Counted from the stretch's first letter, positions 6,784 to 13,871 are shown. The stretch is DNA of 15,421 bases from Helicobacteraceae bacterium (GCA_027056525.1 JALUKO010000058.1:1-15421), one strand, 5' to 3'. The notes: generated from the letters alone by a model not told the origin. Translations and numbers: made by a program.

Positions 6784-6803
6784 CTAATCTAGATATAGAT
6801 TAG
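6784..6803. promoter_or_regulatory. Operator-like perfect palindrome abutting the thiI -10 box
   Basis: CTAATCTA-GATA-TAGATTAG is an 8-bp perfect inverted repeat with a 4-nt centre, ending 1 bp before the -10 box at 6805. It fills the space between the -35 and -10 positions, where a bound dimeric repressor would block RNA polymerase. The regulator is unknown. Confidence 0.5.
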
Positions 6804-6804
6804 A

Positions 6805-6810
6805 TATAAT
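6805..6810 (+). promoter_or_regulatory. Candidate -10 box for thiI
   Basis: TATAAT, with TTGCTA 18 bp upstream (6781-6786) as a possible -35 box. Transcription would start near 6817, leaving about 22 nt before the GTG start of thiI, with AAAAGG at 6827-6832 as the ribosome site. Confidence 0.5.
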
Positions 6811-6838
6811 TTCATCGACAATATACAAAAGGCTTTTA

Positions 6839-8278
6839 GTGCAAAAATTTATACTTAAACTTTTTCCAGAGATCATGATAAAAGGGTCATCTGCAAAACG
6901 GCAGATGGTTGGACAACTTTATGTAAACCTACAAACTATTTTAGGAAAGATCGACTCAGAGATAACAGTCAAAAAATATTCTGACAAACTAGAAGTTTTT
7001 ACACCGAAGAGTGTTTTGCCTGAAGTAAGACAAAAACTGCAAGAAACACCGGGGATCGAACAGGTTTTAGAAGTTTTACAGTTTGACAACATGGATACAC
7101 TTGAAAAAATTAAAACAAAAGTGGGAGAGCTTGTGATAGACTCGCTTGCTGAGAAGACTTTTGTAGTACGTGCGAAACGAAACGGTCAGCATACGTTTAC
7201 TTCTATGGATATCGAAAGAACGGTAGGGGGTTACCTGCTTGCACACTCCAAAGCAACTAAAGTGAGCCTTAAAAACCCGGAAAAGACCATAGAGCTTGAA
7301 CTTATAGGTGCACAGCTTAACGTCATCACAACAAGGTACAAAGGGCTCAGTGGCTATCCCATAGGAACACAAGGAGATATACTCTCACTTATGTCTGGAG
7401 GGTTTGACTCTACTGTGGCTTCTTACCTGACGATGAAGAGGGGTATCAAAACACACTTTGTCTTTTTCAATCTTGGTGGCATGGCACACGAGATTGGTGT
7501 GAAACAGGTAGCACTTTATTTATGGTCAAAATTTGGCTCCTCCCATAAAGTGAAGTTTGTCTCGGTTAACTTTGAACAAACTGTTGAAGAGATTTTTCGC
7601 TGCATCCCACCAACCTATATGGGTGTGATGCTGAAGCGTCTTATGCTTCGTGCTGCACAAAAAGTAGCGGATGATATGAGTATAGACGCACTTCTAACAG
7701 GCGAGAGTGTAGCTCAGGTTTCAAGCCAAACACTTCGTAATCTTGCACTCATAGATGAAGCAAGCGATAAGCTTATACTACGACCGCTTTGCACCATGAA
7801 CAAACCGGAGATCATAGCCATAGCACAGAAGATAGGCACACGCCATTTTGCAGAAAGTATGCCTGAATATTGTGGTGTTATCTCCCAAAACCCTATAACA
7901 CACGGCTCTTTCAAGCGTATGCAAAAAGTGGCTCAGAAGTTCGACTATAGTGTCGTTGATCGGGCAGTTGAAGAAGCGCAGGTGCTTTGTGTTGATGAGA
8001 TCGTTGAAGATATTAACACGCTTGAAGCTGTTGAGATCGTAAAAGATCTCAATGCAGAGCATTTTGTGGTGATAGATATTCGCCCGGAAGAGGAGTGCAT
8101 ACAAACTTCATGTAAAAGCATCAAGATACCTTTTCACAAGCTTAAAACCGAGTTTGAAAAACTTCCTCAAGACAAAGAGTATCTACTATACTGTGACAAA
8201 GGGATCATGTCGCAATTACACGCTCAGTATCTCAGAGACGCAAAGAATTACACTAACATAAGAGTGTACAGACCTTAG
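6839..8278 (+). CDS. thiI: tRNA uridine 4-sulfurtransferase ThiI with C-terminal rhodanese domain
   Basis: A 479-residue protein starting at GTG 6839 behind AAAAGG. In order it has an N-terminal ferredoxin-like region (KFILKLFPEIMIKG at 3-16), a THUMP domain (about 60-165), an ATP-pyrophosphatase domain with PP-loop SGGFDS (186-191) and FFNLGGMAHEIGVKQVA (209-225), MPEYCGVIS (341-349, Cys345), and a rhodanese domain from about 400 with YCDKGIMSQ (Cys452). It ends in NIRVYRP. Length, order and motifs match the E. coli type (482 residues), where the rhodanese cysteine carries the persulfide that makes 4-thiouridine at tRNA position 8 and also feeds thiamin thiazole synthesis. Cys345 and Cys452 correspond to the two reactive cysteines of that enzyme. 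Its stop abuts the stop of a separate rhodanese gene on the other strand. The close likeness to proteobacterial ThiI may mean it was acquired. Confidence 0.96.
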   Translation: MQKFILKLFPEIMIKGSSAKRQMVGQLYVNLQTILGKIDSEITVKKYSDKLEVFTPKSVLPEVRQKLQETPGIEQVLEVLQFDNMDTLEKIKTKVGELVIDSLAEKTFVVRAKRNGQHTFTSMDIERTVGGYLLAHSKATKVSLKNPEKTIELELIGAQLNVITTRYKGLSGYPIGTQGDILSLMSGGFDSTVASYLTMKRGIKTHFVFFNLGGMAHEIGVKQVALYLWSKFGSSHKVKFVSVNFEQTVEEIFRCIPPTYMGVMLKRLMLRAAQKVADDMSIDALLTGESVAQVSSQTLRNLALIDEASDKLILRPLCTMNKPEIIAIAQKIGTRHFAESMPEYCGVISQNPITHGSFKRMQKVAQKFDYSVVDRAVEEAQVLCVDEIVEDINTLEAVEIVKDLNAEHFVVIDIRPEEECIQTSCKSIKIPFHKLKTEFEKLPQDKEYLLYCDKGIMSQLHAQYLRDAKNYTNIRVYRP

Positions 8279-8704
8279 TTATCTTCCGTAGCGAATGCTC
8301 TCAACCGGAAGATGAGCCTTTTTCCACTCTTGTATGCCCCCTTTTATATTGTAAACATGAAAACCATGCTCACTTAAAACTCGGGAAGCTTTCGCACTTC
8401 TGTTGCCGCTTCTACAATACACAAGAAGCTTTGTGCCTTTGTACTTTTGCAGAGTATCGAGTTGTGATGCAAGTGTAGCAGACGGGATAAGCAGGGAATT
8501 TACCAAATGCCCTTCCTGTTGGTACTCACCAAGCGTTCTTACATCCAGTATCGTAACATTACCATCTTGCTTTTTGATCATGCTTTGTGCTTCTAAAGGA
8601 GTAATGGAGTCATAATTTGTAAGTATATAACCCTTTTGATAGAGTAAAAAAACAGCAGCACAAACTATAGCTATAAAAAATACGATGTTACTTAATTTTT
8701 TCAT
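8279..8704 (-). CDS. Membrane-anchored single-domain rhodanese (sulfurtransferase)
   Basis: A 141-residue protein. I start it at ATG 8704, which has AAAGG about 7 nt upstream; a TTG two codons earlier is less likely. Residues 5-22 form an N-terminal membrane anchor or uncleaved signal, so the domain faces the periplasm. Residues 32-137 are one rhodanese domain: ITPLEAQSMI, ILDVRTLGEYQQEGH, VYCRSGNRSAKAS with active-site Cys97, and NIKGGIQEWKKAHLPV. The six-residue active loop (CRSGNR) is that of sulfur-transferring rhodaneses rather than Cdc25-like phosphatases. It moves sulfane sulfur between donors such as thiosulfate or polysulfide and thiol acceptors, which fits a sulfur-metabolising organism. 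It is convergent with thiI with no space between stops, and divergent from the GH114 gene with 37 bp between starts. Confidence 0.9.
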   Translation of the reverse strand: MKKLSNIVFFIAIVCAAVFLLYQKGYILTNYDSITPLEAQSMIKKQDGNVTILDVRTLGEYQQEGHLVNSLLIPSATLASQLDTLQKYKGTKLLVYCRSGNRSAKASRVLSEHGFHVYNIKGGIQEWKKAHLPVESIRYGR

Positions 8705-8741
8705 AAACAAGCCTTTATATAAATTTCAATACAATAAAAGC

Positions 8742-9578
8742 ATGATACACAAACTTTGCAATAATATAAACAATATTTCAATTACCACTCTTCTTTTAAG
8801 CATATTTTTTCTTGGGTGCAGCAGCTCTGAGTCTCAAGACAAAATACGAGACAACACGCTACTCGACTCAGGTACTTCCTGGCAATGGCAACTCCAAGGC
8901 ACGATAAATACAGGCTATGATGTTGATGTGTATGATATAGATCTTTTTGACTCTAACAAAACACTCATCAGTTCACTGCATGATGAAGGCAAGATCGTTA
9001 TTTGCTACTTTAGCGGTGGTTCCTATGAGGAGTGGCGTGATGATAACAGTTCATTTCCTCCCGAAGTTCTTGGCAATGATCTCGATGGATGGGCTGGAGA
9101 AAAGTGGCTTGATATACGCAGTGACATCTTAAAACCAATTATGCAAGCGAGACTTGATTTAGCTGTAGAAAAAGGGTGTGACGGTGTAGAGCCTGACAAT
9201 ATGGACGGCTATACAAACAACACAGGATTTGCGCTCAGCGCTCAAGATCAGATCGATTACAACATATTTATAGCTACACAAGCCAAAAACAGAAATCTTC
9301 TTGTAGGGCTTAAAAATGATCTAGATCAAATTGCAGAGCTTGAGCCCTACTTTGATTTTAGTCTCAATGAGCAGTGCCACTACTATAACGAATGTAGCAA
9401 ACTTCAGCCTTTTGTAGATGCGAACAAAGCAGTTTTCAATGCAGAATATGCACAAAAATATGTGGACAATACAAATGGAGCAAGAGATCTCTTGTGTGCA
9501 GATGCAAGAGCACAGGGGCTTAGAACTCTCGTTCTTCCCCTTGCCCTTGATGATAGTTTCAGATTTAGCTGTGAATAG
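8742..9578 (+). CDS. GH114-family lipoprotein (endo-alpha-1,4-polygalactosaminidase-like)
   Basis: A 278-residue protein started at ATG 8742, which gives a correct lipoprotein signal: a hydrophobic stretch and then FLGC with Cys26 as the lipid-bearing residue. The longer frame from 8685 adds an unlikely extension over the divergent gene. The mature part follows the GH114 / TM1410 (beta/alpha)8-barrel pattern: SWQWQLQG (46-53), DVDVYDIDLFD (60-70), ICYFSGGSYEEWR (87-99), WAGEKWLDIRS (117-127), CDGVEPDNMDGY (146-157), LVGLKND (187-193) and NEQCHYYNEC (209-218). Family members cut galactosamine-rich polysaccharides; acidic residues in the DID and EPDN motifs are likely catalytic. As an envelope lipoprotein it may trim exopolysaccharide or biofilm matrix. 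The ribosome site is weak. It ends 2 bp before the convergent adenylate kinase gene. Confidence 0.88.
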   Translation: MIHKLCNNINNISITTLLLSIFFLGCSSSESQDKIRDNTLLDSGTSWQWQLQGTINTGYDVDVYDIDLFDSNKTLISSLHDEGKIVICYFSGGSYEEWRDDNSSFPPEVLGNDLDGWAGEKWLDIRSDILKPIMQARLDLAVEKGCDGVEPDNMDGYTNNTGFALSAQDQIDYNIFIATQAKNRNLLVGLKNDLDQIAELEPYFDFSLNEQCHYYNECSKLQPFVDANKAVFNAEYAQKYVDNTNGARDLLCADARAQGLRTLVLPLALDDSFRFSCE

Positions 9579-9580
9579 AT

Positions 9581-10228
9581 CTAGCCCAGTTGAGAAGTGA
9601 TCGCAGCTTCAACATCGGCGATATCGGCAGTACCGTCAACAGTGATATATTTTAGATCTTTATTTTTACTTGCCTGCTCTTTATAGTAGTTTATAAGCGG
9701 ACTTGTAAGTTCATGGTACACTTTGAGTCTGTCAAGCACTACCGACTCTTTGTCATCATCACGCTGTACAAGATCTTCACCTGTCACATCATCTTTGCCC
9801 TGCACTTTTGGCGGATTGTAAAGTATATGGTATGTTCTACCGCTTGCAAGGTGTGCACGACGACCTGACATACGTTTAACGATCTCTTCATCAGGAACAT
9901 CTATCTCTATGACGGCATCTATAGTGATCCCTGCATTTGTTACGGCATCAGCTTGTGGAAGTGTACGTGGGAAGCCATCGAGAAGGTAGCCGTTTTTGCA
10001 ATCATCTTCGGCGATTCTGTCTTTGACAAGACCGATAATGATATCATCAGTGACAAGTTGACCGGCATCCATAGCCGCTTTTGCCATTTTACCCATTTCA
10101 GTACCTGCTTTTATGGCAGCTCTGAGCATATCACCGGTAGAGATTTGAGGGATATTGTATTTTTTGGTTAAAAATTGAGCCTGTGTACCTTTTCCGGCAC
10201 CCGGAGCTCCAAGTAGTATGATTCTCAT
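9581..10228 (-). CDS. adk: Adenylate kinase, long form with LID domain
   Basis: A 215-residue protein, AGGA upstream of its ATG. It interconverts ATP + AMP and 2 ADP in the cytoplasm. Visible are the P-loop GAPGAGKGT (7-15), the AMP-binding region ISTGDMLRAAI (29-39), DGFPRT (84-89, Arg88), and the full LID domain GRRAHLASGRTYHILYNPP (122-140) with KDDVTGEDL. The LID-stabilising quartet His126, Ser129, Asp146 and Thr149 falls at exactly the E. coli positions, and no zinc cysteines are present. This is the proteobacterial long type, not the short type encoded at 12982-13551 in this same window. It has its own -10 box upstream and lies in the same direction as nadK. It was probably acquired or duplicated long ago; both copies look intact. 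Confidence 0.96.
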   Translation of the reverse strand: MRIILLGAPGAGKGTQAQFLTKKYNIPQISTGDMLRAAIKAGTEMGKMAKAAMDAGQLVTDDIIIGLVKDRIAEDDCKNGYLLDGFPRTLPQADAVTNAGITIDAVIEIDVPDEEIVKRMSGRRAHLASGRTYHILYNPPKVQGKDDVTGEDLVQRDDDKESVVLDRLKVYHELTSPLINYYKEQASKNKDLKYITVDGTADIADVEAAITSQLG

Positions 10229-10256
10229 AGTTATCCTATTGTTGTTATTTTGTGAA

Positions 10257-10262
10257 ATTATA
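10257..10262 (-). promoter_or_regulatory. Candidate -10 box for the long adenylate kinase gene
   Basis: Read on the minus strand this is TATAAT, about 28 bp before the ATG at 10228, so transcription would begin near 10250 with a 22-nt leader. It suggests that this adk can be transcribed independently of nadK. Confidence 0.5.
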
Positions 10263-10285
10263 TACTAATGAATTTAAATATAGTG

Positions 10286-11140
10286 TTAATCACCCCAACC
10301 CAGTTTTTCTTTAAGCACATCAAAGTAGTTAAACTCTTCTCTGTGTATCAGCTTTACTGTTTTAGAAGCTAGTCTTATATGTATGCTCTCCCCCTGCCCC
10401 AGTTCGTGCATATCCTGACCGTCTATGATGATCAGCGCTCTGTTTTGAGGTGTTTTCATCTCTATTGAAAATTTTCCGGGAAGCACAACCGGTCTTTGTG
10501 TCAAAGAGTGTGGACAGATCGGAGTGAGTGCAAAAACCTGAGTGAGCGGAAAAAGTACGGGGCCGCCCGCTGAAAGGTTATATGCTGTTGAACCTGTAGG
10601 TGTTGAGACGATGACGCCGTCTCCATAATATGTGTTAAAGGCTTTTGCGTCAACAAGGGTTTCTATGTGGATCATGTTTGATATGGAAGGTCTTGTGAGG
10701 ACTATATCATTAAAAGCATACATAGTGATCTCTTCACCGTTTTTTATGATCTTGGCTTCTAAAACCGAGCGTTCATCTATGCGGCTTTTGCCTTTGAGCA
10801 TATTGCCAACAAACTCATCAAGCTCTTCCATACTTATATCTGCTAAAAAACCAAGATTTCCCGCATAAATGCCAAGTATTGGTTTGTCGTAGTTAAAAGA
10901 TCGTCTTACAGCCGATATGAGCGTACCGTCTCCACCAAGTGTCACAAGTGCGTCGCACTGCTTACAGAGCAGATCAAACTCCATACCCATCACATCTATC
11001 ATGGCAGCACTGATTGTATCTATATATACTTCTATGTCGTGTTTATTGAAGATCTTTTTAAGTCTGAAAAAGCTCTCTCTAAGTTCTGGAGTTGACGGTC
11101 TTAAAATAACACCGATATTTTTAATATGACTGTTTTGCAC
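10286..11140 (-). CDS. nadK: NAD kinase
   Basis: A 284-residue protein that starts at GTG 11140, with AAAGAG as its ribosome site. It phosphorylates NAD to NADP using ATP or polyphosphate. The diagnostic motifs are all present: LGGDGTLISAVR (68-79), with Asp71 as the catalytic base and the GGDGT loop; GIYAGNLGFLADI (90-102); FNDIVLTRPS; and the glycine- and threonine-rich YGDGVIVSTPTGSTAYNLSA segment. The C-terminal beta-rich domain ends with an IIIDGQD strand. In Campylobacter and its relatives, as I recall, nadK is divergent from aspS and followed by recN. The divergent arrangement is kept here, but the next gene downstream is an adenylate kinase instead of recN. Confidence 0.96.
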   Translation of the reverse strand: MQNSHIKNIGVILRPSTPELRESFFRLKKIFNKHDIEVYIDTISAAMIDVMGMEFDLLCKQCDALVTLGGDGTLISAVRRSFNYDKPILGIYAGNLGFLADISMEELDEFVGNMLKGKSRIDERSVLEAKIIKNGEEITMYAFNDIVLTRPSISNMIHIETLVDAKAFNTYYGDGVIVSTPTGSTAYNLSAGGPVLFPLTQVFALTPICPHSLTQRPVVLPGKFSIEMKTPQNRALIIIDGQDMHELGQGESIHIRLASKTVKLIHREEFNYFDVLKEKLGWGD

Positions 11141-11165
11141 AATAACTCTTTAAATCTTTTAGATG

Positions 11166-11171
11166 ATTATA
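11166..11171 (-). promoter_or_regulatory. Candidate -10 box for nadK
   Basis: Read on the minus strand this is TATAAT, with transcription expected near 11159 and a leader of about 19 nt before the GTG at 11140. Its -35 position would fall on the aspS -10 box. Confidence 0.5.
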
Positions 11172-11184
11172 CACTTTTTTTAGA

Positions 11185-11190
11185 TATAAT
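11185..11190 (+). promoter_or_regulatory. Candidate -10 box for aspS-adk
   Basis: TATAAT preceded by a T-run (11175-11181), the usual Campylobacterota promoter form. Transcription would start near 11197, about 24 nt before the TTG start. Its -35 position would overlap the nadK -10 box. Confidence 0.6.
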
Positions 11191-11220
11191 CGCAAAAATT
11201 TTTTAATAGGACTCTATATT

Positions 11221-12978
11221 TTGAGAACTCATTACTGTACAGACTTAAATGAAGAAAATGTAGGACAAGAGGTTGTTGTAACCGGTTGGGCCAATAGTTA
11301 TCGTGATCACGGTGGGATCATCTTTATCGATTTGCGTGATAAAACAGGACTTGTCCAACTGACATGTGATCCAGAAGATGGTCCACAAGCACATAAAGTT
11401 GCTGATGGTGTTCGCGATGAATTTGTTCTTATCGCAAAGGGAAAAGTTCGTCTTCGTGGTGAAGGGCTTACAAACCCGCGTCTTAAAACAGGTACTATCG
11501 AGATCATCGTACAAGAGCTTATCATCGAAAACAAATCCGCTCCCATACCTTTTGTGATCGGCGATAAAAATGTCGGTGAAGAAACAAGACTCAAGTACCG
11601 CTACCTTGAGCTGAGAGATCCTGAGATGTATGAGGCTTTTCGTCTTCGTTCAAAAGCGGCTATAGCAGCAAGAAACATTCTCGATACAAATGGTTTCTTA
11701 GAAGTTGAAACGCCTATCTTAACCAAATCAACTCCAGAAGGAGCTCGTGATTATCTTGTACCGTCTCGTGTACATAATGGAGAGTTCTATGCACTTCCAC
11801 AGTCTCCACAACTGTTTAAGCAGCTCTTGATGGTTGGCGGGTTTGACCGCTATTTTCAAATAGCAAAATGTTTTCGTGATGAAGACCTGCGTGCGGACAG
11901 ACAGCCGGAATTTACTCAAATAGATGTTGAGATGAGTTTTTGCGATCAAGAAGATGTGATCAAAATAGCAGAAGATCTGCTAACTGCAATGTTCAAAGCT
12001 GCAGATATTGAGATACAACCGCCTTTTAACCGCATATCTTACAAAGACGCTATGGAGTGGTACGGTTCAGACAAGCCAGACTTGCGTTATAATCTTAAGA
12101 TGGTAGATGTTATTGATATTTTTCAAAGATGTGATAACGAGATCTTTACAAATATAGCAAAAAAACCACACACAAATCGCATAAAAGCACTGAAGGTTCC
12201 GGGTGCAGATCTTATCTTCTCAAAACGTGAGATGAAAGGTTTTGAAGAGTTTGTACGCAAATTTGGTGCACATGGTCTTGGTTACTTCCAAATGAAAGAG
12301 GATGGTCTTAAAGGTCCACTGACAAAATTTTTCTCAGAAGATGATATACAGGCTATCATAGAGAGAACTGAACTAGAAGTGGGCGATGTCGTCTTCTTTG
12401 GTGCAGGCGATAAAAAAACTGTTCTTGACTACATGGGTCGTTTTAGAATTTTCATAGCTGAACATGAAAAAATGAACCTTATCGATGAGAACGCTTTTGA
12501 GTTTGTTTGGGTTGTTGATTTTCCTATGTTCGAGGTAGAAGACGGTAAAGTAAAAGCCTTACATCACCCGTTTACTATGCCTAAAGACACAGATAAAGAA
12601 GATGTTGAAGAGATAGAATCTATCGCTTATGATATTGTGCTCAACGGTGTTGAACTCGGTGGTGGGTCTATCCGTATCCATAAAGAGGAAGTGCAAGAAG
12701 AGATCTTTAAACTCCTTGGAATCAGCGAAGAGGAAGCTCAAGAAAAATTTGGTTTCTTACTCGATGCTCTTAAATTTGGAGCACCGCCACACGGTGGATT
12801 TGCAATAGGTTTTGACAGGCTGATGATGCTCATCACCAAAAAATCCTCTATCCGTGATGTTATAGCTTTCCCTAAAACACAAAAGGCGTCATGTATCTTA
12901 ACAAAAGCACCTAGTGAAGTTGACAACACACAGCTTAGAGACTTGCATATCCGCCTAAGAGAACAAGTTAAAGCATAA
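11221..12978 (+). CDS. aspS: Aspartyl-tRNA synthetase, probably non-discriminating (Asp/Asn)
   Basis: A 585-residue class II synthetase that starts with the rare codon TTG; AGGA at 11208-11211 is the ribosome site, and the translation MRTHYCTDL matches the family start. Domains are an N-terminal OB-fold that binds the anticodon (about 1-105), the catalytic core with motif 2 FRDEDLRADRQPEFTQIDVE (from about 218), a bacterial insertion domain (about 280-420), and motif 3 GGFAIGFDRLMML (about 526-538). It charges tRNA-Asp with aspartate. The OB-fold reads RDHGG, with His30 where E. coli, which is discriminating, has Leu. From memory, this His occurs in non-discriminating enzymes that also charge tRNA-Asn, which is then amidated by GatCAB. 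That fits Campylobacterota, which commonly use that route. The stop is 3 bp before the short adk. Confidence 0.97.
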   Translation: MRTHYCTDLNEENVGQEVVVTGWANSYRDHGGIIFIDLRDKTGLVQLTCDPEDGPQAHKVADGVRDEFVLIAKGKVRLRGEGLTNPRLKTGTIEIIVQELIIENKSAPIPFVIGDKNVGEETRLKYRYLELRDPEMYEAFRLRSKAAIAARNILDTNGFLEVETPILTKSTPEGARDYLVPSRVHNGEFYALPQSPQLFKQLLMVGGFDRYFQIAKCFRDEDLRADRQPEFTQIDVEMSFCDQEDVIKIAEDLLTAMFKAADIEIQPPFNRISYKDAMEWYGSDKPDLRYNLKMVDVIDIFQRCDNEIFTNIAKKPHTNRIKALKVPGADLIFSKREMKGFEEFVRKFGAHGLGYFQMKEDGLKGPLTKFFSEDDIQAIIERTELEVGDVVFFGAGDKKTVLDYMGRFRIFIAEHEKMNLIDENAFEFVWVVDFPMFEVEDGKVKALHHPFTMPKDTDKEDVEEIESIAYDIVLNGVELGGGSIRIHKEEVQEEIFKLLGISEEEAQEKFGFLLDALKFGAPPHGGFAIGFDRLMMLITKKSSIRDVIAFPKTQKASCILTKAPSEVDNTQLRDLHIRLREQVKA

Positions 12979-12981
12979 ATT

Positions 12982-13551
12982 ATGAAAAAGCTTTTCTTGA
13001 TCATTGGAGCTCCCGGCTCCGGTAAAACTACAGATGCCGAACTTATAGCACAAAAAAATGAAAACATCACACACTACTCTACTGGTGATATGCTTCGTGC
13101 AGAAGTTGCAAGCGGGAGTGAAATTGGTCAAGAGATAGACAAATATATCTCCAAAGGTGCCATTGTTCCCATAAAAATAGCGATCAAAACTATTTTAAAT
13201 GCTATTAAAAATGCCAAAACCGACGTGGTAGTGATCGATGGTTATCCTAGAAGTGTTGAGCAGATGCAAGAGCTTGACAACTACCTCAAAGATGAAAATG
13301 ATGTTGAACTTATCAGCGTTATAGAGGTAGAGGTAAGTGAAAATGTAGCACGCCAAAGAGTTCTTGGACGTGCACGTGGCGCTGATGACAACAATGAGGT
13401 CTTTAACAACAGAATGAAAATCTACACGCAACCTCTACAGGCTATTAGAGCTTTTTATAATGATAAAAATATTTTAAAAGTGATCAACGGGGAGAGAGAT
13501 ATCGACGCTATAGTCAACGAGATGGAAAGCTTTATAAAGTCCAAAATCTAG
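12982..13551 (+). CDS. adk: Adenylate kinase, short (LID-less) Campylobacterota type
   Basis: A 189-residue protein starting 3 bp after aspS with only a weak ribosome site, so it is probably translated by coupling with aspS. It has the P-loop GAPGSGKTTD (9-18), HYSTGDMLRAEVASGSEIG (31-49) for AMP binding, IDGYPRSVEQM (85-95), and a short loop LGRARGADDNNEVFNNRM (128-145) where the long type has its LID domain. It matches the Campylobacter jejuni short adenylate kinase closely along its length, and the aspS-adk order is the conserved one in that group as I recall it. This is therefore the ancestral copy. The 9581-10228 gene encodes a second, structurally different enzyme for the same reaction. 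Alternative nucleoside monophosphate specificity cannot be excluded. Confidence 0.92.
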   Translation: MKKLFLIIGAPGSGKTTDAELIAQKNENITHYSTGDMLRAEVASGSEIGQEIDKYISKGAIVPIKIAIKTILNAIKNAKTDVVVIDGYPRSVEQMQELDNYLKDENDVELISVIEVEVSENVARQRVLGRARGADDNNEVFNNRMKIYTQPLQAIRAFYNDKNILKVINGERDIDAIVNEMESFIKSKI

Positions 13552-13555
13552 TGTT

Positions 13556-13584
13556 GCACTAAACACCGATAGGGTGTTTAGTGC
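13556..13584. terminator. Perfect 12-bp hairpin between convergent genes
   Basis: GCACTAAACACC and GGTGTTTAGTGC pair perfectly around a 5-nt loop (GATAG). It lies 4 bp after the short adk stop and reaches the first base of the opposing gene's stop codon. Neither strand has a T-run directly after the stem, so it is an atypical, bidirectional terminator or a 3'-end stabiliser. Confidence 0.65.
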
Positions 13585-13871
13585 TACTGCTCTTCTACAA
13601 ATCCGAAATCTTCTTCACTATCTTTTTGTGCTTCCAGTATATCATTTATGAGTTCTTTACACTCATCTTCTTCCATATCCCCGCTTTTTATATCGGCGAG
13701 TACATCTTGAAGATCTGCTTTAAACTCACGAAGCTCTTCGATCTCTTCTTTCGCATCTGCACTGGCTTCTTTATTGTCGGCAATCTCCGCAAATATTTCA
13801 TCGAGTCTTTCATCAAGATCCGGAATAACACTCTTTGTAAGAAGTTCTTCTAGCTTTTGTGCTTGTGACAT
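13584..13871 (-). CDS. Small acidic coiled-coil protein of unknown function
   Basis: A 95-residue protein with AGGA 7 nt before its ATG. I do not recognise a named family. About a third of the residues are Asp or Glu, with almost no aromatic residues. Residues 1-85 are predicted by eye to be alpha-helical with heptad-like spacing of Leu, Ile and Ala (for example LEELLTK, EIEELREFKADLQDVLADI), so a coiled coil or helical bundle is likely. There is a single Cys near residue 71 and no signal peptide or membrane segment. The Phe-rich frame on the plus strand over the same bases is its mirror image and lacks a ribosome site. It is convergent with the short adk and divergent from the CinA-like gene, so it is probably transcribed alone. 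Confidence 0.75.
   Translation of the reverse strand: MSQAQKLEELLTKSVIPDLDERLDEIFAEIADNKEASADAKEEIEELREFKADLQDVLADIKSGDMEEDECKELINDILEAQKDSEEDFGFVEEQ

Noticed and set aside
13581..13853. 90-codon Phe/Ile-rich plus-strand frame
   Set aside because: It mirrors the Glu/Asp/Lys codons of the acidic coiled-coil gene, which has a ribosome site; this frame has none and begins inside the terminator hairpin.
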